From assembly GCA_945787445.1 (NCBI GenBank), contig CALZHT010000025.1, positions 1 to 35,267 of the forward strand: 35,267 nucleotides of DNA. The letters run 5' to 3'. This DNA is from an uncultured Desulfobulbaceae bacterium. Its GTDB lineage: Bacteria; Desulfobacterota; Desulfobulbia; Desulfobulbales; CALZHT01. Below the pieces are notes generated by a model. It had not been told where the DNA came from. It saw only the letters and a program-made list of their open reading frames with translations, and made no database searches. Below are positions 18,050-26,561 of the stretch, in pieces; positions within the stretch are counted from its first letter, which is position 1, and each line of letters begins with the position of its first letter. The position numbers and the translations under genes were made by a program.

Positions 18050-19837
18050 TTACGCCAAAACATAGGCGACGATCACCACAGCCACGATTGTAACCGCATA
18101 AAAAATGTTATACTGCAACTGACCGCTCTGCATTCTCCTGGCAATGGCGCCTAATCCCCTAACGGAACGGGCAATGCCATCAACCACTCCATCAATGGCA
18201 TGCCAATCGAACCAGGACCAGAATTTGGCCTGTGTCATGAGAGGAATAAGCCCGACATAACGATAAAATTCGCTCACACAATTATCGACAAACTGGATGG
18301 GCTTTCTGGCTACCCAATAGAATACGCGACCACCCATGCGGTATGGCCAGTCCATATCGATGGAAATGGTGGGTTCCGGCGCCAACTTCTTGACAAACAG
18401 GAAGAAGCCAAGGGCGGTAAACAACAGTATCTGCAAGGTTTCCGACAGATGGTACGCACTGTATGGATTATATTGCGCCGCCAATTCAGGATAGGGCAGC
18501 ATAGTATAAAGATATGGGGTATAGCAGCCGATAAAAATACAGAGGATTGAAGCAGCTGCCATGGCCACATTCATGTTCCATGGCGGGTCTTTTGCCTTTT
18601 CCCAAGTCTCCTCGCTGCAATTGTTTTTGCCGAACCAGATGAAATAGGGAACCTTCAGGCCGGTGTGGAGAAAGGTTCCGGCCGAGGCTAGGGTAAGCAG
18701 GAAGGCAGGCCACAGCATATGTTCCTTGAATCCGGCCGCCACGATCATCGCCTTGCTGACAAAGCCGGAAAATAATGGAAAGGCCGAGATCGATAACCCC
18801 CCGATCAAGGTAAAAACAAAGGCCAACGGCATTTTCTTATACAGGCCACCAAGTTCGGTGAATTTGTTTTTGCCGGTCATGTGGAGCACCGAACCGCATC
18901 CCATGAACAATAAGCCTTTATAAAGGATGTGGGCAAAGGCATGGGCGCATGTACCGTTAATCGCCATCTGGGTACCAATCCCCACGCCGGTCACCATGTA
19001 GCCGACCTGGGATATGATGTGGTAGGCCAACAGTCGCCTGGCATCGTTTTCCAACACCGCGTAGACAACACCATAGAGGGCCATGAACACTCCAAGCGGT
19101 ATCAGAACATCCATGCCGGCAAAGCCGCGGCACAAGGCATACACCGCGGTCTTAGTGGTAAAAGCGCACATGAAGACAGCGCCGCTTACCGAAGCCTCAC
19201 CATAGGCATCGGGGAGCCAGGCATGGAAGGGCGGCACTGCGGCATTGAGAATAAAGCCGATCATGATCAGATAGGTGGATACGGAAGGAATGTCTACTCC
19301 TATGGGACCGAAGGACAGGTCGCCGCCGTTTGCCTGGTACCTGAGGATTATACCGGCAAGGAGTGCCAGACCTCCTGCCGTATGGACAAGGAGGTAGCGG
19401 TATCCTGTTGCCAATGACTCCTTTCTTCCCCTGAACCATACCAGAAACACGGAAGAGAAGGCCATGAGTTCCCAAAACAGGAAAAGCACCAGATAATCAC
19501 CGCAGTATATGACGCCAAGGGAGCCAGCCACATAGAGCCAGGCGGCAATGTGCTCCAGATCGTTTTCCACGTGCAGGCCGTAGATGGTGCCGATAATGCA
19601 CATCAAGGTCATGATGTAGCCGAATACCTGGCTGAGATTGTCGACCCGGCCGAAGGTAAGATGCCAATCCATGAAGGTGACGATCCCAAAGGTTCCCTTC
19701 TGCAAGAACAAGAAAACATCAATGAATGCCAGAAGCGGTACGAGCACTAAATAGGCCTTCTTGAGCGGCCGTGGTATAAACGGCAGCAGCAGAGCGCCAA
19801 CTATCAATATAAATGCCGGATGCAGGAAATCAATCAT
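18050..19837 (-). CDS. NuoL/MrpD-like antiporter subunit with C-terminal lateral helix
   Basis: A 595-residue proton-conducting transporter-family protein (MrpD/NuoL type). TM5 Glu is in LFWELMAFSS and TM12 Lys in FVSKAMIVAAG. At the TM7 lysine position, nine residues before W, it has Asn (ILNAAVPPFHAWLPDA), while the TM8 Lys in TTKTAVYALCR is present. After the last core helix (about 455) come ~110 mostly amphipathic residues. These end in VDGIARSVRGLGAIARRMQSGQ and a final membrane helix, closely resembling the NuoL lateral helix and its anchor. I infer it takes the distal NuoL position. It overlaps the upstream small gene by eight bases, with GAGGA five bases before the ATG. Confidence 0.85.
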   Translation of the reverse strand: MIDFLHPAFILIVGALLLPFIPRPLKKAYLVLVPLLAFIDVFLFLQKGTFGIVTFMDWHLTFGRVDNLSQVFGYIMTLMCIIGTIYGLHVENDLEHIAAWLYVAGSLGVIYCGDYLVLFLFWELMAFSSVFLVWFRGRKESLATGYRYLLVHTAGGLALLAGIILRYQANGGDLSFGPIGVDIPSVSTYLIMIGFILNAAVPPFHAWLPDAYGEASVSGAVFMCAFTTKTAVYALCRGFAGMDVLIPLGVFMALYGVVYAVLENDARRLLAYHIISQVGYMVTGVGIGTQMAINGTCAHAFAHILYKGLLFMGCGSVLHMTGKNKFTELGGLYKKMPLAFVFTLIGGLSISAFPLFSGFVSKAMIVAAGFKEHMLWPAFLLTLASAGTFLHTGLKVPYFIWFGKNNCSEETWEKAKDPPWNMNVAMAAASILCIFIGCYTPYLYTMLPYPELAAQYNPYSAYHLSETLQILLFTALGFFLFVKKLAPEPTISIDMDWPYRMGGRVFYWVARKPIQFVDNCVSEFYRYVGLIPLMTQAKFWSWFDWHAIDGVVDGIARSVRGLGAIARRMQSGQLQYNIFYAVTIVAVVIVAYVLA

Positions 19838-20081
19838 AATAGTCCTCGCGGGTCATGATTCCTAAATGACCAAACCATTTTGACACGAAAATAATGAGCA
19901 CGCATGCTACAAAGCCATAGAGAGACCACCAGCCCGGAATTTTCATTTCCATCCAGGTATGGGCATGTGATTTATCAACCAGAACAATATCTATTACCAC
20001 CAATACGGCAAGGACAGCATAGCTGGCCCAGATCGTGGCCTTAAGACGATCACGAAAAAAATCAATGAATTTAACTATCAT
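19830..20081 (-). CDS. Small two-helix membrane protein of the nuo operon, unknown function
   Basis: An 83-residue protein with two hydrophobic helices (about 17-36 and 51-70), a basic N-terminus (DFFRDRLKATIW) and an acidic tail ending EDYYD. I do not recognise a named family. It lies between two MrpD-like subunit genes, overlapping the upstream one by four bases (ATGA) and the downstream one by eight, so translation is probably coupled. That context suggests an accessory or assembly subunit of this complex I, or a bridging piece between antiporter modules. MrpF/MrpG-type small subunits were considered but their typical three-helix layout is not seen. Confidence 0.75.
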   Translation of the reverse strand: MIVKFIDFFRDRLKATIWASYAVLAVLVVIDIVLVDKSHAHTWMEMKIPGWWSLYGFVACVLIIFVSKWFGHLGIMTREDYYD

Positions 20082-21577
20082 CCGGTCACCGCCTTGACAA
20101 AATTCATGATAAAATCAGGATAAATCCCGATAATTACTGATATGATTGCGGCCAGGAAAAGTGGGATCACCATGGATAGGGACGCTTCCTGCACGCCGTT
20201 ATAGGTTTCGCCTGCCGGTCTTTTGCCGAAAAAGGCCTTAATGGTTACCGGTGCGAAATAGCCGACATTGAGCAGGGTACTGGCCAGGAGAACCAGGAGG
20301 AAAGCGATATTATGGGAGCTCATCTCCATGGTGCCGACCAGGAGTTTCCATTTGGTAACGAATCCTGCCACCGGCGGGGCGCCGATCATGGAAAGCGAGG
20401 CAATGGCAAAGGCTGCAAAGGTAAAGGGCATGGTACGTCCAAGGCCGCCCATTTCAGAAATATTCTTTTTATGACTTGCCACATAAATTGCCCCGGCACA
20501 GAAGAAGAGGGTGATCTTGGAAAAGGCGTGGTTGGCGATATGGACAAGGCCGCCCTCGATGGCGCTCGGGGTAAGCAGAGCAACACCCAGGATGATATAG
20601 GAAAGCTGGCTCACCGTAGAGTAGGCCAGCCGCGCTTTCAGGTTGTCCTTGGTAAGGGCAATAATCGAGGCGGTAATAATGGTGAAGGAAACGATATACG
20701 CGGTGGGAATGCCAAGGTTCAGAGCACCCATGGTGTCGGTGCCGAAAACATAGAGCATTACTCTGGTGGTGGAAAAGACCCCGACCTTTACAACGGCAAC
20801 GGCATGGAGTAGAGCACTGACCGGGGTGGGAGCAACCATGGCGCCCGGCAACCAGTTATGTACCGGCATGACGCCGTTCTTTGCAAAACCGAACAGGCAG
20901 AAAAAATAGAGTACTGTGACCATGGTGCCGCTTGCCCCGGCAGGGAAAATGCCGGTCTGGATATTGTTGGCAAAATCAAGGGTGCCGGTGATCACATAAA
21001 TGAGGATCATGGCAGGCAGCACTAAGCCCTTGGCTGTTGTGGTCAGATAAACAATATATTTTCTGGCGCCGTCGTAACCCTCATCATCCTGGTGATGCGC
21101 TACCAAAGGATAGGTGCAGACACTGACGATCTCATAAAAAAGATACAGGGTAAAGAGGTTGTCGGCAAAAGCCACGCCGATGGCGCCGAACAATGCCAGG
21201 GCAAAACAGGCGTTGAAGCGGGTCTGGGCATGTTCATGCAGGCCGCGCATGTAGCCCATGGAATAAAACACCGTAATAATCCATAAAAATGATGCCACAA
21301 AGGCGAAGATCATGGCAAAGGCGTCGACCCGGAAAGAAACGGTAATCGCCTGGTATGTATCGCTCATCTGGGGCAAGACCTCAAAGAGGGTGCAGACCAT
21401 CTTCTTGCCTGCCAACACCGTGGGAACCATGGAAGCGATTATGAGAAACATGGTGACGGCGGCAATGCACGAACAGGTTTCACGGAGGTTCTCCCGCTTC
21501 CCTGTCATGAGAACGCAAATGGTCCCAATGAGTGCCGCAAGAATTGCATATACCGGTTTATAGGATTCAACAATCAT
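20078..21577 (-). CDS. MrpD-like proton/cation antiporter subunit (extra complex I antiporter module)
   Basis: A 499-residue membrane protein of the proton-conducting antiporter family, with about 14 helices. The pump residues are complete: TM5 Glu in LFYEIVSVCTYPLV, TM7 Lys in FAKNGVMPVHNWLPGA, TM8 Lys in VVKVGVF, and TM12 Lys in FVTKWKLLVG. It ends at YPDFIMNFVKAVTG with no lateral helix, so it is not the terminal NuoL equivalent. It sits 17 bases after nuoK, where nuoL normally lies. It is commonly labelled Na+/H+ antiporter subunit D, but the surrounding nuo genes point to complex I membership. Confidence 0.87.
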   Translation of the reverse strand: MIVESYKPVYAILAALIGTICVLMTGKRENLRETCSCIAAVTMFLIIASMVPTVLAGKKMVCTLFEVLPQMSDTYQAITVSFRVDAFAMIFAFVASFLWIITVFYSMGYMRGLHEHAQTRFNACFALALFGAIGVAFADNLFTLYLFYEIVSVCTYPLVAHHQDDEGYDGARKYIVYLTTTAKGLVLPAMILIYVITGTLDFANNIQTGIFPAGASGTMVTVLYFFCLFGFAKNGVMPVHNWLPGAMVAPTPVSALLHAVAVVKVGVFSTTRVMLYVFGTDTMGALNLGIPTAYIVSFTIITASIIALTKDNLKARLAYSTVSQLSYIILGVALLTPSAIEGGLVHIANHAFSKITLFFCAGAIYVASHKKNISEMGGLGRTMPFTFAAFAIASLSMIGAPPVAGFVTKWKLLVGTMEMSSHNIAFLLVLLASTLLNVGYFAPVTIKAFFGKRPAGETYNGVQEASLSMVIPLFLAAIISVIIGIYPDFIMNFVKAVTG

Positions 21578-21594
21578 GTCTCTGTTCCCTTGTC

Positions 21595-21921
21595 CTAACC
21601 TTTGAGTTCCACGATGTCTTCCGTATCAATGGAGCGGTAATTGCGGTACACCGCAATTACGATGCTTAAAGCGATGGAGGCTTCGGCAGCTGCAATCGCC
21701 ATGATAAAGAGGGTAAAAATCTGCCCCACAGTTGGGTCCGGCGCCAGGAAGCGGTTAAACGCCATAAAATTAATGGATGCCCCTGAAAGAATGAGTTCTG
21801 CGGCAATGAGCATGCCGATCAGGGTCCGGCGCTGGAGAAGCCCGTAAAACCCCATGCCGAACAAAAATGCGCCGATGATGAGATATGTCTCAAGATTATT
21901 GCTTATATTCAAAAGGTTCAT
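21595..21921 (-). CDS. nuoK: NADH-quinone oxidoreductase subunit K
   Basis: A 108-residue three-helix membrane subunit. The conserved membrane Glu residues of helices 2 and 3 are visible in LIAAELILSGASINF and AIAAAEASIALS. It overlaps nuoJ by four bases. Length is normal. Confidence 0.96.
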   Translation of the reverse strand: MNLLNISNNLETYLIIGAFLFGMGFYGLLQRRTLIGMLIAAELILSGASINFMAFNRFLAPDPTVGQIFTLFIMAIAAAEASIALSIVIAVYRNYRSIDTEDIVELKG

Positions 21922-22445
21922 GCTTTCTCCCTGCCTTGCCTTGCCAATACAAGCGCTCCGATAATAGCCACCAAGAGGACCACGGAAATGAGTTCAAAAA
22001 CCATACTATATGTGGTGAGGAGCGATTTCCCCACCTCCCGCATGGAGCCGTCATTTGCCACGCTTACTGCAGCCTTCCAGTTGGTATTTCTGGCCAGTAC
22101 AGTCAATCCCCAGAACAACATCGCACCCACGGATAAACTGGCAACTCCGGCCAGCGCATTATTTTTGCCGACCTGTTTTTCAGGATGGGGTTCGGCCAGC
22201 ATAATGGCAAAAGCTATGGTGACGCACACCGCTCCAACATATATCAGCATTTCCATGAGTGCCACGAATGGACTGTTCAAAAAATAATAGAGGGCGGCAA
22301 CGCCGATAAAGCATATGGCAAGCCCAACAACAGCTCGGATAAGCCGTACCGAGTTTGTGGCGATTATCGCCCCCACAACAGTGGTTGCAATGGTTCCTAA
22401 GAAGACAAGGCCGGTCAGCCCGTCTGCTGAAAACAGTGAGTTCAT
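21918..22445 (-). CDS. nuoJ: NADH-quinone oxidoreductase subunit J
   Basis: A 175-residue membrane subunit with five helices. The conserved helix-3 region VALMEMLIYVGAVCVTIAFAIML includes the typical YVGA segment. It overlaps nuoI by one base and nuoK by four bases. Confidence 0.95.
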   Translation of the reverse strand: MNSLFSADGLTGLVFLGTIATTVVGAIIATNSVRLIRAVVGLAICFIGVAALYYFLNSPFVALMEMLIYVGAVCVTIAFAIMLAEPHPEKQVGKNNALAGVASLSVGAMLFWGLTVLARNTNWKAAVSVANDGSMREVGKSLLTTYSMVFELISVVLLVAIIGALVLARQGREKA

Positions 22446-22885
22446 CAGCTTTTTTCCTTTAATCTTTTTAACAGGTCAAAGATGAAATCATTTTTATCAA
22501 AACTGGCAAGGTTATAGTCCTTTGAAAATTCAATGGCGTTGGGCTTGCAGCTTTCCACACATTGGCCGCACAGACTGCACGTTGTAAAATTAAGGATATA
22601 TCTGGTCAAAGCCTTTTTCTTTGAGCCCTCAGGCTTCTTGCCGGCAACCGTGATGCACCCTGTAGGGCAGGCCTTCTGGCACATGCCGCATACTATGCAT
22701 TTGGATTCTCCGGTCTCTTCATCTTGTGTCAACTGGATATGGCCGCGGAATCTGGGCTTCATCTCCAGGGTTTCATAAGGATACTGTAGCGTGACCACCG
22801 GCTGGAAAAACGCTTTGATGGTAATTCCCAAGCCTATTGCCAGGCTTTTGGTCCCTGTAAAAAGTTCTGTAAAATAGCCGCTCAT
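22445..22885 (-). CDS. nuoI: NADH-quinone oxidoreductase subunit I (two 4Fe-4S clusters)
   Basis: A 146-residue iron-sulfur subunit passing electrons to NuoB. Two ferredoxin motifs are present: CIVCGMCQKACP with C63, C66, C69 and C73, and CSLCGQCVESCKP with C103, C106, C109 and C113. The N-terminal amphipathic helix (IGLGITIKAFFQP) is typical. The ATG at 22885 lies two bases after the nuoH stop; a longer frame to 23083 is overlap with nuoH and is rejected. Confidence 0.96.
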   Translation of the reverse strand: MSGYFTELFTGTKSLAIGLGITIKAFFQPVVTLQYPYETLEMKPRFRGHIQLTQDEETGESKCIVCGMCQKACPTGCITVAGKKPEGSKKKALTRYILNFTTCSLCGQCVESCKPNAIEFSKDYNLASFDKNDFIFDLLKRLKEKS

Positions 22886-22887
22886 GG

Positions 22888-23877
22888 TTAAAACACCTTT
22901 ATCATGGCACCGGTTAACAGCAGATTCACCAGCGAAATTGGAATGAGAACCTTCCAGGACAGGTTCAGCAGGGCATAGAACTGTACGCGCGGATAGGTCC
23001 AGCGGATCCACACCACCGTCCAGATGAGCAAATACAATTTGGCCAGGAACCACCACCACCCGGGAGCAAGGCCGAAAGGACACTGCCAGCCGCCAAGGAA
23101 CAGAATGGTTGTTACAGCGCAGCCAATGACGATGTTGGCATATTCCCCCATGAAGAAGACTCCGAACCCCATGCCTGGATACTCGGTATAGGCCCCGGCA
23201 ATCAATTCGCTTTCCGCTTCGGCCAGATCAAAAGGAGCCCGGTTCGTCTCAGCAAGCGAGCAGATAAAGAAAATAAGAAAGGCCACCGGCATCAATGGAC
23301 TTGCCGTGAACCTGAAGACATACCATTTGAAAATATTGGGCTGCTGCATCACGATCTCATTAAGGTTCATGGTCTGGGTAACCATGACCATGGTGATAAC
23401 CGTAATGAGCATGGGAATTTCATAGGCGACATTCTGGGAAACAGCCCTGGCCGCAGAGATAACGGCATATTTGTTGTTGGAGGCCCAGCCGCCGATGAGG
23501 ACGCCCAAGACATTCACCGAGGCAAAGGCAAAGATCATGAGCAGACCGAGGTTGATATCACGGGCAACCAGGGTCTCGCTGAATGGAATGGTGACAAAAC
23601 TCATGACCGCAGGCACCAGCAGGAGGATGGGGGCTACTTTGAAGAGCACCGGATCCACCCCCGCGGGCAGAAATAGCTGCTTGGTCATCAGCTTAATGCC
23701 GTCCGCTAAGGGCTGCAGCAAGCCAAAAGGTCCAACCTCTTTAGGACCTATGCGCCGCTGGATATGGCCGGCGCCCTTGCGTTCCACCCACACCAGGTAG
23801 GCAGCGTTCAAGGCGGCAAAGAGAATAAGACATGTAAGATAAATAACCAACCGCAAGACTTCTGGAATGGGGTTCAT
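22888..23877 (-). CDS. nuoH: NADH-quinone oxidoreductase subunit H
   Basis: A 329-residue membrane subunit that forms much of the quinone site and the link to the peripheral arm. Signature segments: VERKGAGHIQRRIGPKEVGP, LLQPLADGIKLMTK, GWASNNKYAVISAARAVSQN, and AETNRAPFDLAEAESELIAG. Length is normal. It lies nine bases after the nuoD stop. Confidence 0.97.
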   Translation of the reverse strand: MNPIPEVLRLVIYLTCLILFAALNAAYLVWVERKGAGHIQRRIGPKEVGPFGLLQPLADGIKLMTKQLFLPAGVDPVLFKVAPILLLVPAVMSFVTIPFSETLVARDINLGLLMIFAFASVNVLGVLIGGWASNNKYAVISAARAVSQNVAYEIPMLITVITMVMVTQTMNLNEIVMQQPNIFKWYVFRFTASPLMPVAFLIFFICSLAETNRAPFDLAEAESELIAGAYTEYPGMGFGVFFMGEYANIVIGCAVTTILFLGGWQCPFGLAPGWWWFLAKLYLLIWTVVWIRWTYPRVQFYALLNLSWKVLIPISLVNLLLTGAMIKVF

Positions 23878-23886
23878 AATAGCTCC

Positions 23887-25005
23887 TTACCTATCTATCT
23901 CCGGAATAACCAGGTCAAGGCTGCCCATTAAGGCAAGGGCATCCGCCAGCAGCATACCTTCGCTCGCCTCTTCGAACAGGCTCAAATTGGAATACGTCGG
24001 GGAGCGCAGTTTCAGCCGGTAGGGCGTGTTGGTTCCGTCGGACACTATCCGAACGCCAAATGATCCCCGGGCCGCCTCCACCGCGCAGTAGTAATCACCT
24101 GCGGGTGGCTTCAGTGTTTTGGGCACCTTTTTTGCCTTAACCGGCCCTTCCGGCAGTTTATCTATGGCCTGTTCAATAATCCGCATACTCTGTTCCATTT
24201 CATCCATGCGCACCATATACCGCGCCATGGAATCACATTCCGTATAAACCGGGATATCGAAATCAAACTCAGGATATACGGAATAGGGCTCATTTTTACG
24301 CAGATCAAAATTAAAACCCGAACCGCGGGCCACAGGACCGGTGGCTCCATAGCGGGTAACCATGTCCGGCGGTATGGGGCCGATATCCTTTAACCGTTTG
24401 ATGAGGATGATATTTTTGGTGACCAGGCCGTGGTACATGGGGAGCCGTGAACGGAGCCGAGAAATAAACGCCTTGGTGCCGACGAGGAAATCATCTTCCA
24501 CATCGTTGTACACGCCGCCAAAGCGGTAATAACAATAGGTCAACCGTGAGCCGGTAACACCTTCCAGAAGATCAAGGATCTGCTCCCTGTCATCAAAAGC
24601 ATAGAGCAAGGGGGTGAATCCGCCAAGATCAAGAACAAAAGCGCCGAACCAGAGAAGATGGCTGGAAATGCGGTTGAGTTCCGTGGTAATGACGCGGAGG
24701 TATTCGGCACGCTCCGGCACTTCAATGCCTGCGGCTCTCTCCACTGCCATAACATGCCCATGGTTATACGCCAAGGCATGGAGATAATCCATCCTTCCGG
24801 TATTGGGGAGAAACTTGGCCCAGGTCCGGTTTTCTCCCATCTTTTCATGCATGCGGTGGATATAGCCGAGAACCGGTTCGGCACGAACAACATATTCGCC
24901 GTCCATGGTGAGCTTAACCCTGAGAACCCCATGTGTTGCCGGGTGCTGGGGCCCCAGATTCATGACAAACGTCTCCTGCGTCTGGCTTAAGGCAAATTCA
25001 CTCAT
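23887..25005 (-). CDS. nuoD: NADH-quinone oxidoreductase subunit D
   Basis: A 372-residue 49-kDa-type subunit related to NiFe-hydrogenase large subunits, forming the quinone pocket with NuoB. NLGPQHPATHGVLR near the N-terminus carries the conserved His-rich loop, and RAEYLRVITTELNRISSHLLW, RGSFGVRIVSDGTNTPYR and the end GSLDLVIPEIDR are canonical. The hydrogenase NiFe-binding Cys pairs are absent, as expected. It overlaps nuoC by four bases. Confidence 0.97.
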   Translation of the reverse strand: MSEFALSQTQETFVMNLGPQHPATHGVLRVKLTMDGEYVVRAEPVLGYIHRMHEKMGENRTWAKFLPNTGRMDYLHALAYNHGHVMAVERAAGIEVPERAEYLRVITTELNRISSHLLWFGAFVLDLGGFTPLLYAFDDREQILDLLEGVTGSRLTYCYYRFGGVYNDVEDDFLVGTKAFISRLRSRLPMYHGLVTKNIILIKRLKDIGPIPPDMVTRYGATGPVARGSGFNFDLRKNEPYSVYPEFDFDIPVYTECDSMARYMVRMDEMEQSMRIIEQAIDKLPEGPVKAKKVPKTLKPPAGDYYCAVEAARGSFGVRIVSDGTNTPYRLKLRSPTYSNLSLFEEASEGMLLADALALMGSLDLVIPEIDR

Positions 25006-25565
25006 GGGGTATAGTCCTTCAATAATGGATGGAAATCAGCGTCTTCAGGGAGGAGCAGCGGCGACAGGTCGGGATGGCCCATGAACTCAATACCGAAAAA
25101 GTCGTGGGTTTCCCGTTCGTGCCAATTGGCCCCTGCATAAACTTCGGAGATCGTAGGTAGCTGCGGAGTAGATCGTGGAACCCGTGTTCTCACTACAACC
25201 CGGCAGAGCTCCGCCATGTTGTTGTAATCATAAACAACTTCGAATTCTTCCTCCTTCAGCCAATCCACTCCCGTGACTGCCTCGATAAAGAAATTTTCCT
25301 TATAGAGGATTTTGGCTGCCTCCACCACCTTATCCGGAGCGACCTGCACATCCAAATGGAAACCCTTTGCCCGATAATCGGTTTCCATAATCGGCGGTCT
25401 TGGTTTTTCCTCCTCCTTCCCTTCCGGGGCCTCAGCCGGGGCCTCACCCTCAGCGCGCTCAACAGTTTCAGGGGTTTCAGTAGCAGCCAGATCCTCTGCA
25501 GAAACTTCTTCTTCCGTACTTAATGCCACAGCGGCTAATTCTTTTTTGATCGTGTCCAACAGCAT
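25002..25565 (-). CDS. nuoC: NADH-quinone oxidoreductase subunit C with acidic N-terminal insertion
   Basis: A 187-residue 30-kDa-type subunit of the peripheral arm. The conserved C-terminal motif NWHERETHDFFGIEFMGHPDL is clear. Residues about 17-60 are a Glu/Ala/Pro-rich disordered-looking stretch (ETPETVERAEGEAPAEAPEG) that replaces the usual short N-terminus. The ATG at 25565 shares its A with the nuoB stop (TAATG) and has GGAGG seven bases upstream; eight extra upstream codons are less likely. NuoC and NuoD are separate, not fused. Confidence 0.94.
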   Translation of the reverse strand: MLLDTIKKELAAVALSTEEEVSAEDLAATETPETVERAEGEAPAEAPEGKEEEKPRPPIMETDYRAKGFHLDVQVAPDKVVEAAKILYKENFFIEAVTGVDWLKEEEFEVVYDYNNMAELCRVVVRTRVPRSTPQLPTISEVYAGANWHERETHDFFGIEFMGHPDLSPLLLPEDADFHPLLKDYTP

Positions 25566-26074
25566 TATTTGGCCTCCACCCTGGGCCATCTCCGGCTTCC
25601 GGTAATTTTTTCTTCCAGATGCAGAATTCCTTCAATCAACGCCTCAGGCCTGGGAGGACAGCCTGGAACATAAACATCAACCGGCAGGAACTTGTCTGCA
25701 CCTTCAACAATGCCGTACTGGCCTTTAAAGACAAATGGACCGCCGGATATGGCGCAGTTGCCCATGGCAATGACCCACTTGGGTTCCGGCATCTGGTCAT
25801 ATAGGGTTTTCACGGCCGGGGCCATTTTATGATTGATTGTTCCTGCCACTATCATCACATCACATTGACGCGGTGAGGGCCTGAAGACCTCGGCGCCGAA
25901 GCGGGCTAAATCAAAACGAGAGGCACCGGTGGCCATCATCTCGATGGCGCAGCATGCCAGACCAAAGGTCATGGGCCACAAGGAATTGGCCCTGCCCAGC
26001 CCAAGTAATTTATCGAGCTGGGTAAGCTTAACAACTGACTGAATTAATGAAGGCTGTACGCTTTCCGTTCCCAC
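25565..26074 (-). CDS. nuoB: NADH-quinone oxidoreductase subunit B (N2 cluster)
   Basis: A 169-residue subunit holding the terminal 4Fe-4S cluster N2 next to quinone. All ligands are present: adjacent C41-C42 in [11 protein letters not shown]107 in [11 protein letters not shown] and C139 in [10 protein letters not shown]. It starts with GTG at 26074, preceded by GGGAG seven bases upstream, inside the last 31 bases of nuoA. Confidence 0.97.
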   Translation of the reverse strand: MGTESVQPSLIQSVVKLTQLDKLLGLGRANSLWPMTFGLACCAIEMMATGASRFDLARFGAEVFRPSPRQCDVMIVAGTINHKMAPAVKTLYDQMPEPKWVIAMGNCAISGGPFVFKGQYGIVEGADKFLPVDVYVPGCPPRPEALIEGILHLEEKITGSRRWPRVEAK

Positions 26075-26454
26075 TTAAACACTCCCTTCTTCCAGGCATA
26101 AACTACTGCCAGTGACAAAATTCCGACAAATATCACTATTTCGACAAAATCACGAATGACAAAATCCTGGTCATAGGCAAGGGCAACCGGAAAGAGGAAC
26201 AGCACGTCAACATCAAAGGCCAGGAACATCAAGGCGTACAAATAATAGACTATGCCGAACCGGACCCAGGCCTCGCCGATGGGGACCATGCCGCATTCAA
26301 TAATCTGATCTGTTTTGTTGATAATGTTGCGGGTGCCGCGGGGGGCAAGCAAGAAGGCAATAATGAAAGGGCCGATGGCGAAACCTAAACCGCCAATCAT
26401 AAAGGCGACCACATAGAGAAGATCTAATTGATCAAAAAGGGCCTGCTGTTCCAC
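26044..26454 (-). CDS. nuoA: NADH-quinone oxidoreductase subunit A
   Basis: A 136-residue three-helix membrane subunit and first gene of the operon. Conserved features: [25 protein letters not shown] with the loop Cys, and [15 protein letters not shown] in helix 2. The start is GTG (GTG GAA CAG), with AAGGAG nine bases upstream. A promoter lies about 75 bases upstream. Confidence 0.95.
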   Translation of the reverse strand: MEQQALFDQLDLLYVVAFMIGGLGFAIGPFIIAFLLAPRGTRNIINKTDQIIECGMVPIGEAWVRFGIVYYLYALMFLAFDVDVLFLFPVALAYDQDFVIRDFVEIVIFVGILSLAVVYAWKKGVFKWERKAYSLH

Positions 26455-26527
26455 GATACATCGCTCCTTGTTATTGCGGAGAAGAACACTCCATTACGAG
26501 CAGCAAAAAACCTCGTGTGCGATCACT

Positions 26528-26556
26528 TATTTATCGTAATAAAAACCCGGTGTCAA
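26528..26556 (-). promoter_or_regulatory. Sigma-70-type promoter of the nuo operon
   Basis: On the minus strand TTGACA (26556-26551) and TAAATA (26533-26528) are 17 bases apart. The implied 5' leader before nuoA is about 65-70 bases. A perfect palindrome lies five bases upstream of the -35 box. Confidence 0.65.
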
Positions 26557-26561
26557 GAAAA

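Noticed and set aside
22886-23083. N-terminal extension of nuoI
   Set aside because: It lies entirely within nuoH in another frame; the ATG at 22885 gives the standard NuoI N-terminus.
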